Of a stretch of 64,000 nt of DNA, positions 15,973 to 24,657 are shown piece after piece. This DNA is from Acinetobacter geminorum. Lineage in GTDB: Bacteria; Pseudomonadota; Gammaproteobacteria; Pseudomonadales; Moraxellaceae. Each line of letters begins with the position of its first letter. The stretch's first letter is position 1. The stretch spans positions 1-64,000 of the forward strand of contig NZ_JABELE010000006.1 in NCBI RefSeq assembly GCF_013009345.1. The letters run 5' to 3'. A model generated the notes under the pieces. The model was not told where the DNA came from, ran no database searches, and saw nothing but the letters and a program-made list of their open reading frames with translations. A program made the position numbers and the translations under genes.

Positions 15973-17625
15973 CTAGCTGGTTTTTCTGTCCAGTTTGATT
16001 GAGCTTGCAAGCTCAAGCTGCATCCGTTTTGCATGTTCATCTTGAGACTGGTTTAAACCAATTTCCGCATCATCATAACCTTGTTGCTCAATTAAATGCG
16101 ATGGAACTTTGGCATAATCCTGAATCAGCCATTTCACTAAGCCATAGGTTTGAATCAGAATAATCACGATGAATGGTAAAGCTGTAACAATGGTTGCAGT
16201 TTTCATGGTGTCTAACGGTGCTTTACTAAAGATCATGGCAATTGGAACCAAAGTCAGCATGACACACCAGAACAAACGGGCATTTGGTGATGGATCTTGC
16301 CCTTCACTTAAACCTCGTGTACATGTTGCTGAAACCGCATATCCGACCGCATCCATATGTGCTGCCAAGAATACCACCATGATGCCTAGGAAAATCCACA
16401 TCATGAGTTTTCCAGCAGGTAACAGGCTGAGCAATTGACCAATCGCAACCTCACCACCTTGTTGGCTTAAGATTTGTGGCACATTTACAGCCCCATGAAT
16501 AAAGCTATAAACGCTGTAGTTTTCAAACACACCAAAGATGAACCAAAGACCAACACTACCGCCAATTACCATGGCAAAGATCACTTCTTTAATAGTACGG
16601 CCTTTAGAAACACGCGTTACGAACAGTGCCACACCGGGTGCATATGAAATCCACCACAACCAATAAAATACAGTCCATTCACGAGTAAACTTGCCATCGC
16701 CCATTGGGTCGGTAAACAAGCTCATGTCAACAAAGTTGGTTGCCATTAACCCAAAACTCATTAATGAATTATTCAAAATGAATTGAGTCGGACCAAAGCA
16801 AAGTACATAAATTGCAAACAGCACTACACCCAAGCACACCATGTGGCTTAAACGCTGCATGCCTTTATCCATACCTACATACGAACTAAGTGCAAACAGA
16901 ACCGAAACACCCAAAATAATGATGACTTTGGTCATAAAGGTATTTGGAATACCCGTGAGCTGAGACAAAATATTGGTAAATGTCACGGCAGTGAGTACAA
17001 GCGAAATCGTTAATGCACCAAACATGCAAAGCAAGAACATTAAGTCGACTAAACGCCCAACCACACCGGTTGATTTAAAGCCTGTTACAGCCTCAATTAC
17101 AGAAGCTAAACTTAAGCCTTTGTTTTTTCTCACATGGTAGCTGTAGCACAAAGAAATTGATGCCAAAGCATAAATTGCCCATGCACTTAAACCTGAGTGA
17201 AAAAATGAATAAGCCACGCTATATTTCAATGCTTCTGCTGACTCAGGCGGTAAGCTCAAACCCGGAGTTTGATAATAGTAGGCCCAGTCCAAAAAGCCCC
17301 AGTACAATGTAGAAGACCCAATACCAGACAAGATGAACATAAAAATCCATGACATCGTGGTGTATTGAGGTTTCCCTTCACCTAGTTTGATTTTGCCGTA
17401 TTTACTAAAAGCTAGACCAAAAGTAAAAATAATGGCTAAAAAAGCAAACAGTAATACTGGAGTTGTAAATACCGATGTCGTCCACTGCATCCATGTTGCA
17501 GCAATCTTTATCGACTCTTGCGAATAAATCGCCAAACCAGCAACTGAAATAAATACAAACAGTAAACTGGTTACGGCAAGAACTTTATCCGTATAAATTT
17601 TTGTGTTTTGATTATCCATATCCAT
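15973..17625 (-). CDS. BCCT-family transporter, probable carnitine importer
   Basis: A 550-residue inner-membrane protein of the betaine/carnitine/choline transporter family with about 12 transmembrane segments. The family's Trp-rich region is visible (SSTLYWGFLDWAYYY near residue 105 and FYWLWWISYAPG near 325). A BCCT carrier of A. baumannii has been reported as the carnitine transporter, and this gene sits in the same operon as cntA. Choline or betaine as substrate cannot be excluded by sequence. A second in-frame ATG lies two codons downstream of 17625. It follows the D-malate dehydrogenase gene after 20 nt. Confidence 0.88.
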   Translation of the reverse strand: MDMDNQNTKIYTDKVLAVTSLLFVFISVAGLAIYSQESIKIAATWMQWTTSVFTTPVLLFAFLAIIFTFGLAFSKYGKIKLGEGKPQYTTMSWIFMFILSGIGSSTLYWGFLDWAYYYQTPGLSLPPESAEALKYSVAYSFFHSGLSAWAIYALASISLCYSYHVRKNKGLSLASVIEAVTGFKSTGVVGRLVDLMFLLCMFGALTISLVLTAVTFTNILSQLTGIPNTFMTKVIIILGVSVLFALSSYVGMDKGMQRLSHMVCLGVVLFAIYVLCFGPTQFILNNSLMSFGLMATNFVDMSLFTDPMGDGKFTREWTVFYWLWWISYAPGVALFVTRVSKGRTIKEVIFAMVIGGSVGLWFIFGVFENYSVYSFIHGAVNVPQILSQQGGEVAIGQLLSLLPAGKLMMWIFLGIMVVFLAAHMDAVGYAVSATCTRGLSEGQDPSPNARLFWCVMLTLVPIAMIFSKAPLDTMKTATIVTALPFIVIILIQTYGLVKWLIQDYAKVPSHLIEQQGYDDAEIGLNQSQDEHAKRMQLELASSIKLDRKTS

Positions 17626-17645
17626 ACATCCATTTTTGGATGGCG

Positions 17646-18758
17646 TTATTCCATAGCGAACACGTCCATTTTAATTTGGGCTACACACGATGCAATTGCA
17701 TCTCCTACCTCATAAGTTTTTGCCTGACCACCAATATCGGCTGTCTTTGGCCCATTAATTAATACATGCTCAATCGCCTGCATAATGTCCTGACCTGCTT
17801 GGATGCAACGCTCGTCTTCTTCACCAAAGAACTCGAACATCATGGCACCCGACCAAATCGCAGCGATTGGGTTGGCAATTTGTTTACCGTAAATATCTGG
17901 TGCTGAACCATGGACCGGTTCAAACAATGATGGGAATTTCCTTTCTGGGTTTAAATTTGCCGAAGCCGCTAAACCTATAGTTCCCGTACATGCAGGTCCT
18001 AAATCGGAAAGAATGTCGCCGAATAAATTCGATGCTACAACCACATCAAAGCGTTCAGGTTGTAAAACAAAACGAGCTGCTAAAATATCAACGTGCTGTT
18101 TATCGGCCTGAATTTGTGGATATTGTTTTGCCATCGCATCAACACGCTCATCCCAGTACGGCATGCTAACGGCAATACCATTTGACTTGGTCGCTGCGGT
18201 AAGTTTTTTCGCATCACGCTGATTTGCAAACTCAAATGCATAACGCAAAATGCGATCTACGCCATGACGTGTAAATACAGCTTCTTGTAAAACAAACTCT
18301 CGATCTGTTCCTTCAAAAGCCTTACCACCAATAGCTGAATATTCACCTTCACTGTTTTCACGGACCACGTAAAAGTCGATGTCGCCCGGTTTTTTACCTA
18401 CTAAGGGACATTTAACACCCGACATTAAGCGCACTGGACGTAAATTCACATATTGGTCAAAACCACGACGGAACTGGAGTAGCGACTCCCAAAGTGAAAT
18501 ATGGTCAGGTACTTTATCTGGCCAGCCTACAGCACCAAAATAAATTGCATCGTAGCCCTGCAAAGTTTCAAACCAGTCATCTGGCATCATTTTGCCGTGC
18601 TCAAGGTAGTAATCGCAGCTTGCCCATTCAAATGCATCTAACTGAAGCTCAATGCCGTACTTCTCTGCTGCTGCCTTTACAACCTTAATGCCTTCTGGTA
18701 GAACTTCTAAACCAATGCCATCGCCTGCAATCGTGGCAACTTTATATCTTTTTGCCAT
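17646..18758 (-). CDS. D-malate/tartrate dehydrogenase (decarboxylating)
   Basis: A 370-residue member of the isocitrate/isopropylmalate dehydrogenase family in its tartrate/D-malate branch. Motifs: AGDGIGLEV near the N-terminus, RENSEGEYS near 133, and SNLFGDILSDLGP followed by EPVHGSAPDI in the C-terminal half. In the carnitine pathway of A. baumannii malate is oxidatively decarboxylated to pyruvate, which fits this enzyme. First gene of the six-gene operon, divergent from the LysR regulator. A leuB role is unlikely because no leucine genes are nearby. Confidence 0.87.
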   Translation of the reverse strand: MAKRYKVATIAGDGIGLEVLPEGIKVVKAAAEKYGIELQLDAFEWASCDYYLEHGKMMPDDWFETLQGYDAIYFGAVGWPDKVPDHISLWESLLQFRRGFDQYVNLRPVRLMSGVKCPLVGKKPGDIDFYVVRENSEGEYSAIGGKAFEGTDREFVLQEAVFTRHGVDRILRYAFEFANQRDAKKLTAATKSNGIAVSMPYWDERVDAMAKQYPQIQADKQHVDILAARFVLQPERFDVVVASNLFGDILSDLGPACTGTIGLAASANLNPERKFPSLFEPVHGSAPDIYGKQIANPIAAIWSGAMMFEFFGEEDERCIQAGQDIMQAIEHVLINGPKTADIGGQAKTYEVGDAIASCVAQIKMDVFAME

Positions 18759-18794
18759 AAGCTTCCTTCACACCTTCGACTAATATCCTTGTAT

Positions 18795-18818
18795 GGCTTA
18801 AACATGATGTTTTAAGCA
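18795..18818. promoter_or_regulatory. Candidate LysR operator between regulator and carnitine operon
   Basis: Near-palindrome GCTTAAACAT-G-ATGTTTTAAGC (one extra A in the right arm) midway in the 103-nt divergent spacer. Size and placement suit a LysR-type binding site. It is 38 nt upstream of the D-malate dehydrogenase start codon. Confidence 0.5.
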
Positions 18819-18861
18819 AAAATGATCAACAACAGAACTATCACTCCAATGGACACGGATC

Positions 18862-19842
18862 GTGAATAATCTACCTAACCTATCGGATTTAAAGGTTTTT
18901 TGCACAGTCGCCAAACTAAAAAGTTTTGTCGAATCTGCTGAGGAACTCGGGACTTCGCCAGCTTTTATTAGCAAGCGAATTAATATTTTAGAAAACACGT
19001 TGAGCTGCAAACTTTTTCATCGCAGTACGCGTCACGTTAGTCTGACAGAAGATGGCAAACTCATCCTTGAAAGAGTTTCAAATATTCTTGAAGAATTTGA
19101 TGAAGTATGCGAACTGGTGAATAACCCACTGAGTACACCTACGGGTCGTATGGATATTATTAGTAGCTTTGGTTTTGGCAGAAAACATATCGCACCGATT
19201 CTGTCTAAATTAATGATGCTCTATCCAAAGCTTCAAATTCATTTTGACACCATCGACAATACCAAAGACCTGATTCAACACAGTATTGATTTGGACATTA
19301 GAATTGGTAATGAAATCGCACCGAATATGATTGCGAAGAAGCTGGCGTCTAATTTTAGAATTTTGTGTGCGGCGCCAAGTTATTTACTTAAACACGGAGT
19401 ACCGGACTGTATTGAAGACTTGCAGTCACATGATTGCTTAACGATTAGTGAACGCGATCAATCTTCAGTTTTATGGAAATTTAGGCATGCCTCTGAAGAT
19501 GTCGCAGTACATATCAAACCACGCTTTGTTTCTAACAACGGCGAAATTATTCATCAGCTTGTTATAGAAGGTCATGGCATTATTTTCCGTTCAATTTGGG
19601 ATGTAGCAGATGAATTAATTACAGGTCAACTCCAGCATATTTTGCCTGAATATTGGCAAGATGCAGATATATGGGCGGTTTATCCATCACGACTCAAAAG
19701 CTCATCTAAATTACAAACCTGTATTTTGTTTATTCAAAACGAATTGCTCAATCGTTTACAGCACATTCAAAACCTAACCCGAGGACAACTCATTTCTCCG
19801 GCAGTTAAGCGAGAACCACCGCCAGAAAAAGTCTTTCTATAA
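18862..19842 (+). CDS. LysR-family regulator of the carnitine cluster
   Basis: A 326-residue LysR-type regulator. The N-terminal helix-turn-helix spans about residues 5-65 (FCTVAKLKSFVESAEELGTS ... RHVSLTEDG), followed by the substrate-binding domain. It is divergent from the carnitine operon, as is usual for a LysR activator, with an inverted repeat in the spacer. The start is GTG at 18862; the ATG at 18849 is out of frame. Carnitine or a breakdown product as inducer is inferred. Confidence 0.88.
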   Translation: MNNLPNLSDLKVFCTVAKLKSFVESAEELGTSPAFISKRINILENTLSCKLFHRSTRHVSLTEDGKLILERVSNILEEFDEVCELVNNPLSTPTGRMDIISSFGFGRKHIAPILSKLMMLYPKLQIHFDTIDNTKDLIQHSIDLDIRIGNEIAPNMIAKKLASNFRILCAAPSYLLKHGVPDCIEDLQSHDCLTISERDQSSVLWKFRHASEDVAVHIKPRFVSNNGEIIHQLVIEGHGIIFRSIWDVADELITGQLQHILPEYWQDADIWAVYPSRLKSSSKLQTCILFIQNELLNRLQHIQNLTRGQLISPAVKREPPPEKVFL

Positions 19843-19847
19843 AAAAA

Positions 19848-19876
19848 GCCCTAAGTTACGCCTGTTCACTTAGGGC
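19848..19876. terminator. Terminator between LysR and porin genes
   Basis: 9-bp stem GCCCTAAGT/ACTTAGGGC with an 11-nt loop. The minus strand follows with seven Ts, so it ends the porin transcript; it probably also serves the convergent LysR gene. Confidence 0.8.
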
Positions 19877-19895
19877 AATAAATTGCTTTTAAATT

Positions 19896-21080
19896 TTAAA
19901 AATAGTACCCGATTGAAAGATAAAATAATTTATCCCAATGATTACTAATACCTTGTGCAAGGCCATCAGCCCCACCACCAACCATTGGGTCGTTTTTACT
20001 CATAATATATTCCCCCTGAATACCAATGGCTTTGTAATTAAAATAAACCCCTGCTATTAAGCGTTCAGAATCTTTATAGCCATTCTCGTCTTTAAAAAAG
20101 CGGCTATGAGAAATATAAGGCTTAATATTTTCAAGTTTGTGGAATGGCTTAGCAAAGGTATAGTTAATTTCATTAACCAAATATTTACCTTTATTGGCAA
20201 CTTGATATGGATAATCAAATGCTCCAATGGTTGAGCTATTTGGCAATAAATCATCCCCATTCGTCACATCTTGCTTACCAGCTAAAAACATCCATTGCCA
20301 TGCCTGATATTGCGTTTGAGCAAAAATGTTCCATGATTTGCGATGACCGTCTTCATCAGTTCTTTTATTTTCTAAATCAGAGTACCAAACTGAACCACCT
20401 AACTCGGTCGAAAATTTTTGAGCTTTATCAAGTTCAAATTTTCTAGATCCTCGAGCAATCCACATATTCTTTTCTTCGATATTAGTACCTGTGGTTAAAT
20501 CATCAGCTTCCACAAAGTTACCACTGTATCTGCTTGAGTCCTTTGAAGTTCCCTTATAATTTCCGCCATCAGTGGGATAGAATCCTAGGGTCAAATTATA
20601 TTTATCATCTGCAAATTTATATTTAATCCCCAGATTATCGATATCTTCTAAACCGCCAGTATTTAAAAGAGTTTCGTAATAGCTACTTCCCCAAAATTCG
20701 CCAAAGCCAAAATCAACGGGTTGCAAACCTGCCGTGATTCTCTGCTGATCAGATAATTTATAACCTACCCAAGCTTTTTTTAGAAAAATCGCATCACACA
20801 AGCGATCATATTGATAACAACGGGCATCCGCACCTGCAATCCAATCTGGATTTTCATAACCTAATACTAATTTAATATCAGTTAACCGCCAATCATCATT
20901 TTGGGACCCTTCATTTGCATCAACCACATAATCTTTATGCAAATAACGAGAACGTACTGCGCCAGACACTTTAAATTGACCCGAATCTAAAGTTGGATCT
21001 CCCCAACTCAAATCAGCCGCAGAAGCCTCTACTCCCGCAGTTAAACTTAAAATTCCTAAAAATAATAATGACCTTTTCAT
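19896..21080 (-). CDS. Outer-membrane porin of the carnitine island
   Basis: A 394-residue protein with a signal peptide (MKRSLLFLGILSLTAG, likely cleaved after VEASA at about residue 21), alternating aromatic/polar beta strands and a C-terminal Phe (YLSIGYYF), all typical of an outer-membrane beta-barrel. The family cannot be pinned down by eye; it looks more like the phosphate/carbohydrate-selective porin group than OprD. It is transcribed alone toward the LysR gene and lies inside the tRNA-Met repeats, so it may serve carnitine or acylcarnitine entry (inference). Confidence 0.8.
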   Translation of the reverse strand: MKRSLLFLGILSLTAGVEASAADLSWGDPTLDSGQFKVSGAVRSRYLHKDYVVDANEGSQNDDWRLTDIKLVLGYENPDWIAGADARCYQYDRLCDAIFLKKAWVGYKLSDQQRITAGLQPVDFGFGEFWGSSYYETLLNTGGLEDIDNLGIKYKFADDKYNLTLGFYPTDGGNYKGTSKDSSRYSGNFVEADDLTTGTNIEEKNMWIARGSRKFELDKAQKFSTELGGSVWYSDLENKRTDEDGHRKSWNIFAQTQYQAWQWMFLAGKQDVTNGDDLLPNSSTIGAFDYPYQVANKGKYLVNEINYTFAKPFHKLENIKPYISHSRFFKDENGYKDSERLIAGVYFNYKAIGIQGEYIMSKNDPMVGGGADGLAQGISNHWDKLFYLSIGYYF

Positions 21081-21202
21081 GTCTTCAACATCCTTGTTAA
21101 GTGTTATAAGAACATGAAGAAATTGGTCTAGACAAACAATGCCACAACTATAAAGTCGGTCTTTACAAACTGTGTTTAATCAAAAAATGAGCATAAAAAA
21201 AG

Positions 21203-21220
21203 ACCACGCAGGAGCGTGGT
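21203..21220 (-). terminator. Terminator of tRNA-Met copy 2
   Basis: ACCACGC/GCGTGGT stem with AGGA loop, followed on the minus strand by CTTTTTTTA. Same hairpin as at 11050. Confidence 0.85.
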
Positions 21221-21228
21221 CTATAAAA

Positions 21229-21305
21229 TGGTGGCTATGACGAGACTTGAACTTGTGACCCCCGCATTATGAGTGCGGTGCTCTAACCAACTGAGCTACA
21301 TAGCC
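21229..21305 (-). tRNA. tRNA-Met (CAT), copy 2
   Basis: A 77-nt elongator-type tRNA-Met with encoded CCA, identical to the copy at 11076-11152. It lies between the porin gene and rnpB, all three on the minus strand, with its own promoter and terminator. Confidence 0.93.
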
Positions 21306-21320
21306 GAAAACTGTGCGCGC

Positions 21321-21349
21321 ATTATCTTAACTTCTTTAACGCACGTCAA
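21321..21349 (-). promoter_or_regulatory. Promoter of tRNA-Met copy 2
   Basis: -35 TTGACG (21349-21344), 17-nt spacer, -10 GATAAT (21326-21321), followed by a GC-rich start region typical of stable RNA genes. Confidence 0.8.
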
Positions 21350-21367
21350 GAAAAATTTTAAATAAAA

Positions 21368-21726
<359 letters not shown>

Positions 21727-21752
21727 GGGGCGCATATTAACAAATTTATTTA

Positions 21753-22016
21753 CTAATTGCTTGTGCTTTTTTGAGCAATTAATCTTTTATATTTGTCTAA
21801 TAGCTGTTCTTCCGTTTCCACATGCTGCGGATCTTTAGGAATGCAGTCTACTGGACAAAATAACTGACATTGCGGCTGGTCATGATGACCAACGCATTCA
21901 GTGCATAAATCTGGATGAATTTCGTAAATCACTTCACCCATGAAAATAGCTTCATTTGGGCAAACTGGTTCACAAACATCACAGTTTATGCATTCATCGG
22001 TGATATATAACGACAC
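21753..22016 (-). CDS. Ferredoxin, YfhL type (two 4Fe-4S)
   Basis: An 87-residue electron carrier with two 4Fe-4S cluster motifs, CxxCxxCxxxCP (CINCDVCEPVCP) and a second, extended set (CTECVG...CQLFCPVDC) with an insertion, as in the YfhL family. The start is taken as GTG at 22016, one base after the coaD stop codon, with AAGGTTGG as ribosome binding site inside coaD. The longer frame to 22073 overlaps coaD and adds a non-conserved segment. Redox partner unknown. Confidence 0.88.
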   Translation of the reverse strand: MSLYITDECINCDVCEPVCPNEAIFMGEVIYEIHPDLCTECVGHHDQPQCQLFCPVDCIPKDPQHVETEEQLLDKYKRLIAQKSTSN

Positions 22017-22017
22017 T

Positions 22018-22509
22018 TTACCAACCTTGTTGATGTTTACGTTCAAAGGCCTCAACCACAGCTTGCGGAACAAACTTGGTTACATCCCCTTTTAAACGAG
22101 CAATTTCCCGAATCAATGTCGAAGAAATAAATGAATACTGCTCAGATGGCGTTAAAAATACTGCTTCAAAATGTGGGTCAAGTTGACGGTTCATATTGGC
22201 AAGTTGAAATTCATATTCAAAATCAGAAACTGCTCTTAAACCACGAAGTACTGCTGTTGCCTTCTGCTCTTTGAAAAAATTAACTAGCAGCCCATCAAAG
22301 CCGACAAATTCAACATTTGATAAATGGCTTAATGAAGTTTGGGCCAGTTCAACTCTCTCTTCTAGACTAAACAAAGGGTTTTTATGATGTCCAATTGCAA
22401 TTGCTACTACAACCTCATCAAACATTCTTGATGCTCTAGTAACTAAATCAACGTGTCCATTCGTGATGGGGTCAAATGTTCCAGGATAAATTACACGCGT
22501 TTTAGACAT
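22018..22509 (-). CDS. coaD: Phosphopantetheine adenylyltransferase
   Basis: Transfers AMP from ATP to 4'-phosphopantetheine, the fourth step of coenzyme A synthesis. The 163-residue protein has the nucleotidyltransferase motif YPGTFDPITNGH (Thr11 to His19) and the C-terminal ISSTLIREIA motif that contacts ATP. Length and start are normal. The ferredoxin gene begins one base after its stop, so the pair is very likely translationally coupled. Confidence 0.97.
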   Translation of the reverse strand: MSKTRVIYPGTFDPITNGHVDLVTRASRMFDEVVVAIAIGHHKNPLFSLEERVELAQTSLSHLSNVEFVGFDGLLVNFFKEQKATAVLRGLRAVSDFEYEFQLANMNRQLDPHFEAVFLTPSEQYSFISSTLIREIARLKGDVTKFVPQAVVEAFERKHQQGW

Positions 22510-22643
22510 CCGCTAGTACTCTAATTGTATTGTGAACCTATTTTAGCAAAAGTTATACATCAGGCGAAATATTGACGTGCAGGAAAAACTTCACCTTAGC
22601 ATCAGTTTACGGCACAATAGGCATAATTGTGGAAGTTTGAATT

Positions 22644-23120
22644 ATGGCGAAAGCGACAGTAGTGAAAAAACATAATGGCGGAACCATCGCACAAAACAAA
22701 CGTGCCCGCCATGATTATTTTATCGAAGAAAAATTTGAAGCTGGTATGTCTTTACTAGGTTGGGAAGTAAAGTCTTTACGTGCTGGTCGCATGAGTTTGA
22801 CAGAAAGTTATGTCATTTTTAAGAATGGTGAAGCGTTTTTATTTGGTGCACAAATTCAACCGCTCCTTTCAGCATCTACTCATGTAGTACCTGAAGCTAC
22901 ACGTACACGTAAATTATTATTATCGCGCCGAGAACTAGAAAAGCTAACAGGTTCAGTTAACCAAAAAGGTTACTCATGTGTTCCTTTGGCATGTTACTGG
23001 AAAGGTCACTTGGTTAAACTTGAAATCGCGCTTGTGAAAGGTAAACAGCTTCACGATAAACGTGCGACTGAAAAAGATCGCGATTGGCAGCGTGATAAAG
23101 CTCGTATATTTCATAAGTAA
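22644..23120 (+). CDS. smpB: SsrA-binding protein SmpB
   Basis: Binds tmRNA and brings it to stalled ribosomes for trans-translation. The 158 residues contain the conserved blocks NKRARHDYFIEE, LGWEVKSLRAGR and the basic C-terminal tail ending in KDRDWQRDKARIFHK. No ssrA gene is within the window. Single-gene unit with a terminator at 23131. Confidence 0.97.
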   Translation: MAKATVVKKHNGGTIAQNKRARHDYFIEEKFEAGMSLLGWEVKSLRAGRMSLTESYVIFKNGEAFLFGAQIQPLLSASTHVVPEATRTRKLLLSRRELEKLTGSVNQKGYSCVPLACYWKGHLVKLEIALVKGKQLHDKRATEKDRDWQRDKARIFHK

Positions 23121-23130
23121 TTAAATAAAA

Positions 23131-23155
23131 AGCCTCTTCTTTAGAGGCTTTTTTA
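23131..23155. terminator. Bidirectional terminator of smpB and the flavodoxin gene
   Basis: AGCCTCT-TCTTT-AGAGGCT stem followed by six Ts on the plus strand; the minus strand has TTTTTATTTAA after the stem. It separates two convergent genes. Confidence 0.9.
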
Positions 23156-23169
23156 CATTTTGAATTTTA

Positions 23170-23721
23170 TTAATTTAATCTATATAAGAGTCCAGCAAGA
23201 TATTCACCAAACCATTTAGCCGTATCTAAATCGCCTTGTGGAGGAGTAATTTCAACAGGTGCATTATCTGACTGCGTCATTAAACCCAAACAACTCGATA
23301 ATCGATTTAAATCTTTTTCACTATGACCTGTAGTCATCAAAGGTAACCCGGACCAAAGCATGCCATGTTGCATCGCAAAAATATTTAATTGTTGTAAAAC
23401 CGCTAGTTTATCGCCACTCAATCCACCTGAATTTGCAAAGCCAGCTGCAAGCTTGCCTTGCCATAAACGATTTTTCCAACGTTTAGAAGTACTGTCCATA
23501 AACTTTTTAAAGTCGGCAGTCATACTTCCCATATAAGTAGGCGAACCAAAAATAATACCGTGCGATGCATCAAGCGCATCCCAATCAATATGTTCAATAT
23601 TCATTAAATATACTTTTACCCCCATTACCTCTGCACCAGCAGCAATAGCGGAAGCTACCTTCGCGGTATGACCATATGGACTGTGGTAAACAATAGAGAG
23701 ATGTTTTTCAGGCAAAGACAT
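23170..23721 (-). CDS. Flavodoxin-like NAD(P)H:quinone oxidoreductase (WrbA-like)
   Basis: A 183-residue protein of the flavodoxin/NADPH-dependent FMN reductase fold. The FMN phosphate loop is YHSPYGHTAKVA at residues 12-23, and the flavin-contact segment GSPTYMGSMTADFKKFMD (about 60-77) is that of WrbA-type proteins. WrbA reduces quinones with two electrons. The sequence is somewhat shorter than E. coli WrbA, so a related family member is possible. Confidence 0.8.
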   Translation of the reverse strand: MSLPEKHLSIVYHSPYGHTAKVASAIAAGAEVMGVKVYLMNIEHIDWDALDASHGIIFGSPTYMGSMTADFKKFMDSTSKRWKNRLWQGKLAAGFANSGGLSGDKLAVLQQLNIFAMQHGMLWSGLPLMTTGHSEKDLNRLSSCLGLMTQSDNAPVEITPPQGDLDTAKWFGEYLAGLLYRLN

Positions 23722-23846
23722 AAGTTTAAAATTTTTAGCGATTTTTTCTATTTTATCATTTTATTAACGCTTGCTAAACCTTCATCTATAAATATGAAAT
23801 ATAAGGCTTTCACTAACGCATACTATAGAAATATTTTCAAATTAAA

Positions 23847-23887
23847 TAAAAAACTCTCTTATTCTAATGAATATAAAATAAGAGAGT
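23847..23887 (-). terminator. Terminator of pgeF
   Basis: 10-bp stem ACTCTCTTAT/ATAAGAGAGT with a 15-nt loop, then TTTTTTATTT on the minus strand, about 20 nt beyond the pgeF stop. Confidence 0.8.
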
Positions 23888-23909
23888 CATTTAAGACGGT
23901 GATCAAAAC

Positions 23910-24647
23910 TTACATAAAAACAAACGTAGCCATACGTCCTGTCTTCGCATCACGACGATAAGAAAAATACTCTTCATCCTGTTGATAAGAGCATTGATCT
24001 CCACCTAAGACTTTTTGCACACCTAGACTTTGCAAAATAAAGCGTGCAATGGCATATAAGTCTGCATGAAATTTATTTGGAGCCACGCCCTCAACAAAAG
24101 CTGTTTCCAACTCTGGATATTTATCACAAAAGGCAGCTTTTACTTCGGCCCCAATTTCAAAACAAGGTTGACTAATTGCAGCTCCTAACCATGCCCAAGT
24201 TGGAGGATTTTGCATAGCCGTAACCGTATTTTCAATAATGCCACCTGCTAAACCACGCCAACCGGCATGCAAATTAGCGACTTCGGTTCCTTCGGCATTT
24301 CCCAAAACGACAGGTAAACAATCAGCCGTCATCATCATTAAAGCATGACCTTTTGTTTGGGTGACCAAACCATCGCCGATTAAAGCTTTAAAAGGAATTT
24401 GTTCATTTACAGTATGGCAAATCGTACTATGCGTTTGGGTCATCCATGTCATTTTTTTAACACCAAATTTCGCAAACTCATCTAACAATATCATTCGATG
24501 CTGTTGAACACGCTGTGGCTCATCTTTGACATGTAAAGCCAGATTAAAGCCAGATAACTCAACCTGATCTGTTGGCAATGCCAAAGGATGCTGAACACGT
24601 GTCTGCCCTACAAATACGCCTTGAGGTAAACCTTGAACAAATTCCAT
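23910..24647 (-). CDS. pgeF: Peptidoglycan editing factor PgeF (YfiH, polyphenol-oxidase domain)
   Basis: YfiH-family protein, 245 residues. In E. coli PgeF prevents misincorporation of L-Ser in place of L-Ala at the first peptide position of peptidoglycan precursors. Metal-site motifs are present: QTHSTICH, TADCLPVVL and NLHAGWRGLAGG. The start is set at ATG 24647, which has an AAGGACG ribosome binding site and begins 11 nt after the rluD stop; the frame is open further upstream into rluD but without support. Pairing with rluD is a common arrangement in gammaproteobacteria. Confidence 0.9.
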   Translation of the reverse strand: MEFVQGLPQGVFVGQTRVQHPLALPTDQVELSGFNLALHVKDEPQRVQQHRMILLDEFAKFGVKKMTWMTQTHSTICHTVNEQIPFKALIGDGLVTQTKGHALMMMTADCLPVVLGNAEGTEVANLHAGWRGLAGGIIENTVTAMQNPPTWAWLGAAISQPCFEIGAEVKAAFCDKYPELETAFVEGVAPNKFHADLYAIARFILQSLGVQKVLGGDQCSYQQDEEYFSYRRDAKTGRMATFVFM

Positions 24648-24657
24648 ATGCACGTCC

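Larger units (their letters stand above)
21203..21327. repeat. 125-bp direct repeat, right copy
   Basis: Matches 11050-11174 with four mismatches: two just after the terminator hairpin and two between the tRNA 5' end and the -10 box. The tRNA parts are identical. Confidence 0.9.

Noticed and set aside
22017..22073. Longer start for the ferredoxin gene at ATG 22073
   Set aside because: It would overlap coaD and add a segment unlike other YfhL ferredoxins; GTG 22016 has AAGGT ahead.
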